Shown here: piece after piece, positions 58,451-64,000 of the stretch | Layout: each line of letters opens with the position of its first letter | Position numbering within the stretch: position 1 is the stretch's first letter | IMG/VR virus record: IMGVR_UViG_3300025617_000977 | Location: 1 to 64,000 of that record | Direction: 5' to 3' (one strand) | DNA from: a virus | Length of the DNA stretch: 64,000 nucleotides | The notes under the pieces: model-generated | Seen by the model: the letters and a program-made list of their open reading frames with translations, nothing else | Told to the model about the DNA's origin: nothing | Database searches by the model: none | Translations under genes and position numbers: made by a program

Positions 58451-59403
58451 TGCGTTTAAGACAAATATTTGAAGCACCAGGAAAAGAAGTTAGTTTTGCA
58501 TTAGGCAGACTTAATCCAGCAACTAAAGGACACGGTCTCCTTGTTGAAGCACTTAAACAAGGACCTGGCGATTCGATTTTGTTTTTAACTGACCGGATTG
58601 CAAAATTACCAAGTGATCCGCTTCAAGCAAACGAAAAACTAGAATGGGCAAAGAAAAGTTTTCCAGATATTAACATCGAACTTGCTAAAAATATTATGTT
58701 TGCCGCTGTTGAACTTTACAAAAGAGGTTATACTGATGTAACATTTTTTGAAGGTGAAGACAAACTAGGAAAATTATTAGAAAAATACAACGGTGTTGAT
58801 TCAACACACGGTATGTTTAAATTTAATTCAATCAATTTTCAACGTCTAAAGCGCAATCCAGATGCTGATGATGCTTCGGGAATGAGTGCTAGTAAACTAA
58901 GACAATTTGTAATTGACGACGACTTTAAATCTTTCCAAGAAGGCGTTACAAAGCCTGCACAGCCTTATGCACAAAAAATGTTTGACACGCTAAAAAGCAG
59001 GCTCAGCAGTACAGAAGAAAATATTGATGAGTGGGTCGGTCCTGCTATTAATGCTTTGAAATATGGTAAACATGCATTTAAAATCGGTAAGTTCTTTTGG
59101 AACAACAAATGGGCTACAGCATTCCTTATTGGAAGTTGGAAAACTATTGGCTGGATACAAGATGCAATTGACTTTGTTGAGCCGTACTTAGATAATCCAA
59201 TTGCAAAAGCATTATTAAAATACGGATTACATGCAATACCAGTAGCAGTAGCAATTTACGGTGGTATAAAGTTGTATAATGCTATTAAAGATACTGATAA
59301 CGAAGAGGACTTTAAATCTGCACTTGAGAAGTTTAAAGCAGATGAAAAAGAATTACGTGGGTTAGAGCAAGAACTCATGGACACAATGCCAGGGAAAGCA
59401 TAA
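58450..59403 (+). CDS. Nucleotidylyltransferase-type enzyme with membrane-like tail
   Basis: 317 residues. ALGRLNPATKGHGLL (17-31) has the T/HxGH site (Thr25, His28) and GMSASKLRQF (144-153) the ISSTxxR-type signature of NMN/pantetheine adenylyltransferases. Residues about 200-285 are hydrophobic, with segments FLIGSWKTIGW and LHAIPVAVAIYGGI. The N-terminus MRLRQIFEAPG gives an I-F-E before A, a gp21-type cleavage site. NAD or CDP-metabolite synthesis delivered with the DNA is a hypothesis. Confidence 0.68.
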   Translation: MRLRQIFEAPGKEVSFALGRLNPATKGHGLLVEALKQGPGDSILFLTDRIAKLPSDPLQANEKLEWAKKSFPDINIELAKNIMFAAVELYKRGYTDVTFFEGEDKLGKLLEKYNGVDSTHGMFKFNSINFQRLKRNPDADDASGMSASKLRQFVIDDDFKSFQEGVTKPAQPYAQKMFDTLKSRLSSTEENIDEWVGPAINALKYGKHAFKIGKFFWNNKWATAFLIGSWKTIGWIQDAIDFVEPYLDNPIAKALLKYGLHAIPVAVAIYGGIKLYNAIKDTDNEEDFKSALEKFKADEKELRGLEQELMDTMPGKA

Positions 59404-59621
59404 TGGATCACGATTTAGATACTCTAAAAAGATTAGCAGGTGTCGGTGAATACGCATTTAAAGGTCTTCAAGCAGTTGAAGAAAATTTATCTATTACCGG
59501 AACTGAAAAAAGACGTATCGAAAAAGAAAAAGGTCTTAGACCTGGTGACCCGGATTGGTTCAAACTATGGTTTGCAAAGCCTCACTTAACTGGTGAGCGC
59601 CATTCAAAGGATGAACGATGA
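59403..59621 (+). CDS. Small conserved-type phage protein
   Basis: 72 residues. LRPGDPDWFKLWFAKPHLTGE is the core phrase (about 45-65), which recurs in marine phages as far as I recall. Charged N-terminal helix with LAGVGEYAF. No function. Overlaps both neighbours by 1-4 nt. Confidence 0.55.
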   Translation: MDHDLDTLKRLAGVGEYAFKGLQAVEENLSITGTEKRRIEKEKGLRPGDPDWFKLWFAKPHLTGERHSKDER

Positions 59622-61075
59622 AATTTAATGATGTAAAAGATATTAATAAAAAAGTTCCGGTTCCTAGATCATTTAAACATTATCATCAAATGGCTGAAAA
59701 TGGTGGACGCATTGTAAAAGGTGTTAACACAACTCCTGATGTAAGTACTGATGAAATTAAAACCCAAGCCGCAAAGTTTGGCAACAAAGTAGACAAAGAT
59801 GGACGTCCGCCCACACTAAGCAAAAAAGTTAAAGGCTCTAAAACAAATGTGCTGTTTAACTTAGGCATGTCCGAAAGCGTCAACGAGTCTAAAGAATTAG
59901 CATCAGCAAGTGAAATTTATGTAGACATGGACGGTGTTCTTGTTGACTTCTTTGGTGAATGGACTAAGATGATGGGTGTTAGTGATTGGAAGCAAATTAA
60001 AAATGTTGATCAAGCACTACAGAAAATTAGAGATAAAGACGACTTTTGGTTATCACTGAAGCCTACTAAGAATGCCGGTAAGTTGTTGTCTATTATTAAA
60101 AAAATTAAAGGCGAATATAATATTTTATCTGCTCCGTTGGCAGGAGATCCTAAAGCAGAACCTCACAAACGTGAATGGATTTCAAAATACTTAAAAGCGT
60201 TTCCACCTAAAAACGTTATCATTACAGCAGACAAACAAAAATATGCAACACAAGCAGACGGTACTCCAAACATTTTAATCGATGACTTTGGCCAAAATGT
60301 TTCTAAATGGGAAGCATCCGGCGGCGTTGGTTTTAAGCATAAAGATCATAAGTTTGAAAGAACTGCTACGCAATTAGCCGATTATATAAGTCCTGAGCGC
60401 AATGAAGAAATTGCAGAAATATTAGGCTTTACTACACGAACTCCAAAACGTGCAACAATAAAAAAGAAGCGTCCACCAGAAGAACTTAGCGTAAAAGACA
60501 AAGTAGCAAAACGTAGAGCAATGGCTGCTAAAGGCAATCCAGATGCTTTTAAATCGGGTGCAGTTAAAGAAGGTGATTTAGTATTAAATCATTCTAAATT
60601 ACGTTCTTTTATTATTGATATGATTTCAGATAAAATTAATAAAACTGATGATGTTGAACAACTTTCTAAATGGTTAAAGTTAATCGTAGGAAAAGAAGTT
60701 GCACCTCGAGGTGCTAAGAGTTATACTATTTCTGCAGAGGATGTGGTAGAAGCAATTTCAAAAATACAAAATCGTATATCAGAAGGTGATGCAATACCTA
60801 ATCCTAAAAATACATTCCTTACAAAATCAGACACAGCATACGATCATTATAAAGTAGGCACAAACTTAGCAAACTTAAAAAAAGTTCCAAAGGGTGCTAA
60901 CTATGACGAACCGGACATTGTAATTGCTCCATATGCAGGTCAAAAAGAAATGAAATATCTTATGAAGCAACTAAAGCGCATTGGTTACGATGTACAAGAT
61001 GCGGCTGGGTATAAAGATGCACATTACGATGAAGATTCTGGAAATGAGTCTAGATATCTTGTTGGGATTAAATAA
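59618..61075 (+). CDS. HAD-type 5'(3')-nucleotidase-like domain with extensions
   Basis: 485 residues. The central domain (about 98-265) has YVDMDGVLVDFFG (Asp103, Asp105), ILSAPLAG for motif II, and NILIDDFGQN for motif IV, as in deoxyribonucleotidase HAD enzymes. N-terminal 95 residues hold basic phrases and an SESVNES stretch; the C-terminal 200 residues are unassigned, ending in a YDEPDIVIAPYAGQKEMKYL block. It may dephosphorylate dNMPs; the long extensions suggest virion or complex association. Confidence 0.7.
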   Translation: MKFNDVKDINKKVPVPRSFKHYHQMAENGGRIVKGVNTTPDVSTDEIKTQAAKFGNKVDKDGRPPTLSKKVKGSKTNVLFNLGMSESVNESKELASASEIYVDMDGVLVDFFGEWTKMMGVSDWKQIKNVDQALQKIRDKDDFWLSLKPTKNAGKLLSIIKKIKGEYNILSAPLAGDPKAEPHKREWISKYLKAFPPKNVIITADKQKYATQADGTPNILIDDFGQNVSKWEASGGVGFKHKDHKFERTATQLADYISPERNEEIAEILGFTTRTPKRATIKKKRPPEELSVKDKVAKRRAMAAKGNPDAFKSGAVKEGDLVLNHSKLRSFIIDMISDKINKTDDVEQLSKWLKLIVGKEVAPRGAKSYTISAEDVVEAISKIQNRISEGDAIPNPKNTFLTKSDTAYDHYKVGTNLANLKKVPKGANYDEPDIVIAPYAGQKEMKYLMKQLKRIGYDVQDAAGYKDAHYDEDSGNESRYLVGIK

Positions 61076-61275
61076 TGCTGATATTTGAGATTACTGAAAA
61101 CTTTGCTGACGGTAAGAAAAAAGGCAAAAGCCGTCCAGGTAGAGTAAAGAAGTCAGGTGCTAGTTGCAATGGATCAGTTACAGCACTACGTAAACGTGCT
61201 AAGAACGCAAGCGGTGAGAAGGCTAAAATGTATCACTGGTGTGCTAATATGAAGTCAGGTAAGAAGAAGAAATAA
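61075..61275 (+). CDS. Small basic late protein with LxE/IxE-type N-terminus
   Basis: 66 residues. MLIFEITENFADG could be cut after I-T-E. The rest is highly basic: KKKGKSRPGRVKKSGASCNGSV, AKNASGEKAKMYHWCANMKSG, given in pieces. Two Cys. A DNA-binding internal head protein is a natural guess; no family function known. Confidence 0.58.
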   Translation: MLIFEITENFADGKKKGKSRPGRVKKSGASCNGSVTALRKRAKNASGEKAKMYHWCANMKSGKKKK

Positions 61276-61421
61276 TGGATATAGAACATTACGTTAAAAA
61301 GTATAAAGAACACGAAGAACGTAAAGCAACTACTAATGAACGTAATGACTATTGGAAGCAATATTCCAAAAAACAACTAGATCCTGAAACAAGTTTTGAT
61401 ATGGGAAAATACTCCTCGTAG
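61275..61421 (+). CDS. Very short charged protein
   Basis: 48 residues from ATG 61275 (TAATG overlap with the previous stop), ending TAG 61421. Helical and charged (IEHYVKKYKEHEERKATTNE, ending SFDMGKYSS). The overlap and clean frame support coding; nothing else known. Confidence 0.5.
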   Translation: MDIEHYVKKYKEHEERKATTNERNDYWKQYSKKQLDPETSFDMGKYSS

Positions 61422-61434
61422 ACACAGGAAAAAA

Positions 61435-61442
61435 GGTAAATA
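61435..61442 (+). promoter_or_regulatory. Late-promoter variant GGTAAATA, 5 nt before ATG
   Basis: GGTAAATA, GTAGT, ATG 61448; same spacing as the other compact elements, with one mismatch. Confidence 0.42.
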
Positions 61443-61447
61443 GTAGT

Positions 61448-62278
61448 ATGAAACTTAGAGAACTTACAGAATCAACAACAGTAACCGAAAATCCTTTAGC
61501 AGGTGCTCAACCAGCGGCAGGAGGTGCTCAACCAGCGGACGCAGATGCAAAACAAGCGGCTCAGAAGACAAGTATGGGTGCAAAACAAGCGGCGACTGCG
61601 ATGGGTGCTAAAGGCGGATCAGGCGCAATGATGCAAAAAGGATTAGATAAACTTTCAGCAGGTGGCGCAATGACTGGAGAACTTTCTAAACAAATTGCTC
61701 CATTTGCAAAGCAATTAAGTACTATTCTAGGTAATCAACAACTAAAACAAAAGTTTTTAGCACTTGTTAAGCAGGCAGAACAAGGCGGAGCAAATCAACC
61801 GGCTCCAGAATCATCTAACTATACACCAACAAGAGACGAGGATGATTATAATGCTAAACAAAAAGCATTGCAGGATATTCAAAAAGATCCGGAGACATCA
61901 AAAGATCCAGAACTTAAAAAAGAACTGATGAAGCGTAAAGCATCATTAGAAAAAGACAAGCCAGTAGACGAAGCAGACAGTATTATGCAATTAGCAAAAT
62001 TAGTGGCTGGAGCATCAAACACACAGCAAACTCAAGCATCAGATTTTGCTAACGAAATGAAAGCACTTGCTGGTATTACAACAGAAACGGCAACAGCCGG
62101 AGCAACTTCATCAGGTAACATTGCATCTGTTGCAAACCCGAGCATGGCGTACGGACAAAGAGGCAAAGACTCGAAAGGGTTGCCTAAGGCGCCACAAAAG
62201 AAAAATAAAGACGGCACAGCCAAGAATGCGTTAGATATTGATAACGGCTTAATGGGCGGGAAAACAATTAAAAGGTAA
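61448..62278 (+). CDS. Ala/Gln/Gly-rich late protein, capsid-targeting-like N-terminus
   Basis: 276 residues, low complexity (A, Q, G, K, T). MKLRELTESTTV offers an L-T-E before S. A second LAGITTETATAG occurs near 215. The middle has helical stretches (QLKQKFLALVKQAEQG). It looks like a scaffold, internal or packaged protein; no fold assigned. Confidence 0.6.
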   Translation: MKLRELTESTTVTENPLAGAQPAAGGAQPADADAKQAAQKTSMGAKQAATAMGAKGGSGAMMQKGLDKLSAGGAMTGELSKQIAPFAKQLSTILGNQQLKQKFLALVKQAEQGGANQPAPESSNYTPTRDEDDYNAKQKALQDIQKDPETSKDPELKKELMKRKASLEKDKPVDEADSIMQLAKLVAGASNTQQTQASDFANEMKALAGITTETATAGATSSGNIASVANPSMAYGQRGKDSKGLPKAPQKKNKDGTAKNALDIDNGLMGGKTIKR

Positions 62279-62283
62279 TCATT

Positions 62284-63078
62284 ATGAGAGAAAAACATTT
62301 AAAAGAAGATTTAGCAGACTTGGCGTATAAAGCAGAAAGCGATCACGAAGTACAGATGGCTCGTGCAGAGTTATATAAGATTGCAAAGTATGCTATTAAG
62401 ATGCATGATATGCTTAAAGGTGTTGAAGAACGCGAAGGACTTGAAGGTTGGGTGCAATCTAAAATTACTAAAGCCGCAGACTATATGGGCAGTGTTTATC
62501 ACCACATGGACTACGAACAAAAGTTTGACGAAGTCCAAGAAGCAAAGAAAGCAAAGCCAGACTTCCTCGATGTTGACAAAGATGGTGACAAGAAAGAGCC
62601 TATGAAAAAGGCTATTAAAGATAAAAAGTCAAAGCAAACAGACGAACAGTATGTACATGAAAGAGGCAGTAAGAAGAAAAAGAAAACTAACGAAGAAGCC
62701 CGTGATACTCATTGTTCAGACAAATGCTGTGGCGCAGATGTTAAAAGAGAAGATTGCAAATGTTCACCAGATTGCAAACATTGTAATTGTAATGCAACTA
62801 ACGTAGACGAAGGCAAGTACAAGAACGATGCACAGCGTAAAGCAGTACATGCTTCTAAAGCAAAAAAAGACAAGTACAAAGAATCGTTTGCAAATAAATT
62901 AGCAAACAAACTTGCAGAATCAAAAGGTTTATGTTCAGAGTGCGGCAACCCAAGTTACACTACACTCCCAGAAGAAAAGCAAAAAGGCGTTGACGGCAAA
63001 GTATGCTGGAAAGGCTACAAGCGCATGGGCACCAAGAAAAAAGGTGGCAAGACAGTAGACAACTGTGTAAAAATGTAA
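62284..63078 (+). CDS. Late Cys-rich, metal-binding-type protein
   Basis: 264 residues. Helical N-terminal half starting MREKHLKEDLADLAYKA. FLDVDKDGDKKEPM is an EF-hand-like loop. Then a dense Cys cluster, CSDKCCGADVKREDCKC with CSPDCKHCNCN, and a C-terminal module with CSECGNPS and VCWKGYKRMG ... DNCVKM. All Cys would bind zinc or another metal in the virion or cytoplasm. The 'DVDKDGDKKEPM' and 'VCWKGYKRMG' phrases recur in marine phage proteins. Followed by a strong terminator. Confidence 0.6.
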   Translation: MREKHLKEDLADLAYKAESDHEVQMARAELYKIAKYAIKMHDMLKGVEEREGLEGWVQSKITKAADYMGSVYHHMDYEQKFDEVQEAKKAKPDFLDVDKDGDKKEPMKKAIKDKKSKQTDEQYVHERGSKKKKKTNEEARDTHCSDKCCGADVKREDCKCSPDCKHCNCNATNVDEGKYKNDAQRKAVHASKAKKDKYKESFANKLANKLAESKGLCSECGNPSYTTLPEEKQKGVDGKVCWKGYKRMGTKKKGGKTVDNCVKM

Positions 63079-63102
63079 TTCCAATTACTAAAGAATATTT
63101 CA

Positions 63103-63129
63103 AATAGCACCTACGGGTGCTATTTTTTT
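63103..63129 (+). terminator. Rho-independent terminator with cUACGg loop
   Basis: AATAGCACC (63103-63111) pairs with GGTGCTATT (63116-63124) around the extra-stable UNCG-type tetraloop UACG; a T run follows. It ends the late packaged-protein operon. Confidence 0.9.
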
Positions 63130-63144
63130 GACTCACTATACCAC

Positions 63145-63173
63145 TTGACTTTTACTCCGTCCGACTATATAAT
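63145..63173 (+). promoter_or_regulatory. Sigma70-type promoter for the DsbA-like gene
   Basis: TTGACT at 63145-63150, 17 bp, TATAAT at 63168-63173; AGGAG lies just before ATG 63204. Confidence 0.85.
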
Positions 63174-63203
63174 ATAACAATACTAACATAACAGGAGTAA
63201 TAT

Positions 63204-63464
63204 ATGTCTAGCAGAACTTATGGTGCCGACGAAAAAGCAAAACTAGAACGTTTGGTTAACGAAGGCGCAACTGTTTTACGGGAAATTGAAGATCTACAAG
63301 AAGGTCTCAGAGAAACCGTAAAAGCAGTATCACAAGAACTTGATATCAAAACAAGTTTAATTAACAAAGCAATCAAAGTTGCACACAAAGCAGATTGGCA
63401 CAAAGTTGCTGATGAATTTGACGATCTTGAAACACTTGTTGTTACAGTTGGCAAAGACAAATAA
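63204..63464 (+). CDS. DsbA-like double-stranded DNA-binding protein
   Basis: 86 residues. SSRTYGADEKAKLERLVNEG, then a coiled-coil-like helix (EIEDLQEGLRETVKAVSQEL), LDIKTSLINKAIKVAHKA and an acidic end DLETLVVTVG. This matches the small dsDNA-binding DsbA protein of T4-like phages, which enhances late transcription in T4. It has its own sigma70 promoter. DNA binding was not shown here. Confidence 0.65.
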   Translation: MSSRTYGADEKAKLERLVNEGATVLREIEDLQEGLRETVKAVSQELDIKTSLINKAIKVAHKADWHKVADEFDDLETLVVTVGKDK

Positions 63465-63746
63465 ATGCAACGTACCATTAACTTTTGGAAAGACTCGTAT
63501 TACAGTGACAGTGTAGCATTTTACTTTGAACTTGTTAGTTTTGTTTTCACTGTTACGGCAAGTATGACGCTTGCATTAACAGCAAACGATCCTAATATGG
63601 TATATGTATACCCGGGTTTCTTTGTAGGTAGTGTAACACAAGCATATGCAAGTTACAGGCGCGGCGCGGCATGGGTATTACTGCTCACGTCATACTTTGC
63701 CGTAGTTAATGTATTTGGATTTGGAGTAGCAGTTGGATATTGGTAG
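63465..63746 (+). CDS. Small membrane protein
   Basis: 93 residues. Three hydrophobic stretches (about 17-40, 47-60, 69-90) with a short basic loop (YASYRRGAAW). The ATG follows the DsbA-like stop without gap. A role in host envelope or superinfection exclusion is possible. Not recognised. Confidence 0.5.
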   Translation: MQRTINFWKDSYYSDSVAFYFELVSFVFTVTASMTLALTANDPNMVYVYPGFFVGSVTQAYASYRRGAAWVLLLTSYFAVVNVFGFGVAVGYW

Positions 63747-64000
63747 AATCAATATTTGGTTAGATAAGCACTTAGATGATCTAGCAAAAGGAAGATGTCC
63801 TTGGGCAAATAGCGATGTTCCTAGAATACATACTGATCAATATTTAGATGTAATGAAAGCAATGTTTGAATTTCCAAAAGACAAACATGCTGTTCTAGTT
63901 GTTCTTCATGACGTTGAAGATCAGCACGAAGGTAAAGAACTATTTGGATTATGTAGGACACAATACTTTTTAGACCGTAATTTGTTGTTTATCGAATACA
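63733..64000 (+). CDS. Unknown protein, 3' end outside window
   Basis: Frame open from TTG 63733 to the window end, 89 residues visible, overlapping the membrane-protein gene by 14 nt. Reads IGRINIWLDKHLDDLAKGRC, then an IHTDQYLDVMKAMFEFP and AVLVVLHDVEDQHEGKELFG region. The short overlap and uninterrupted frame support coding; the true start may be a little downstream. Unknown function. Confidence 0.45.
   Translation, partial: MDIGRINIWLDKHLDDLAKGRCPWANSDVPRIHTDQYLDVMKAMFEFPKDKHAVLVVLHDVEDQHEGKELFGLCRTQYFLDRNLLFIEY

Noticed and set aside
1-64000. CRISPR arrays, insertion sequences, integrase or attachment sites
   Set aside because: No regularly spaced repeats, transposase or recombinase motifs were seen; the gene set is that of a lytic phage.

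Overview
The window is a continuous piece of an AT-rich, gene-dense genome of a lytic T4-like marine myovirus. The evidence is a T4-type sliding-clamp loader ATPase, ATP-dependent DNA ligase, PhoH, dCMP deaminase, a GroES/gp31-like co-chaperonin, a DsbA-like protein, a cluster of tail-fibre genes, and repeated ATAAATA boxes matching the T4 late-promoter core. The host is a Gram-negative bacterium: there are near-perfect sigma70 promoters, a spanin-type lysis cassette and an exported glycine-zipper protein. The S21 gene, the low GC and the set of metabolic genes resemble pelagic myophages of alphaproteobacteria such as SAR11, but host assignment is inference. There are no photosynthesis genes, integrase, insertion sequences or CRISPR arrays. 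Major head and tail-tube genes lie outside the window. No gap between genes exceeds 300 bases; the longest (1082-1347) holds stacked hairpins, a terminator and a promoter.

Layout. 2-1081: end of a beta-barrel-like protein. 1288-16614: early/middle genes behind sigma70 promoters (TTGACW, 16-17 bp, TATAAT-like): SprT-like protease, ribosomal protein S21, 2OG-Fe(II) oxygenase, GNAT, ClpP, PRMT-like methyltransferase, SGNH hydrolase, an exported glycine-zipper protein, a small HTH protein, tRNA-Arg(GCG), truncated-type SHMT, DNA ligase and many small conserved phage proteins. 16623-20910: tail-fibre genes on both strands. 20955-26038: a putative glycan/nucleotide module (MptE-like protein, 2OG oxygenase, QueD-like protein, glycosyltransferase, PMM-like HAD phosphatase, UvdE) and small proteins. 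26101-42026: the host-recognition block, beginning with an A-type Fe-S carrier gene placed 8 nt before a 2224-residue fibre protein, and including a subtilisin-like protease and four proteins sharing an N-terminal module. 42026-49714: DnaE-like fragment, gp31-like GroES, MazG-like enzyme, cytidylyltransferase, clamp loader, FdxA-type ferredoxin, parvulin, 2OG oxygenase, ThyX, dCMP deaminase, PhoH. 49877-56753: late genes, lysozyme plus three nested spanin/lipoprotein frames, an EF-hand membrane protein, then DnaJ, peptide deformylase and a ClpA-type unfoldase. 56771-63078: late proteins, several with N-termini resembling T4 capsid-targeting peptides, two of them fused to enzymes. 63204-64000: DsbA-like protein and two small genes.

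How it may work together. SHMT, ThyX, dCMP deaminase and the MazG-like enzyme point to thymidylate supply for DNA replication; clamp loader and ligase to replication itself. ClpP and ClpA (with an IGF loop), DnaJ, deformylase, parvulin and the GroES-like protein form an unusually full phage proteostasis kit. S21, the ferredoxin and the Fe-S carrier would alter host translation and iron-sulfur metabolism. Two promoter classes separate the early/middle genes from the virion and lysis genes. In about six places the late box lies exactly five bases before ATG, which predicts leaderless late mRNAs.
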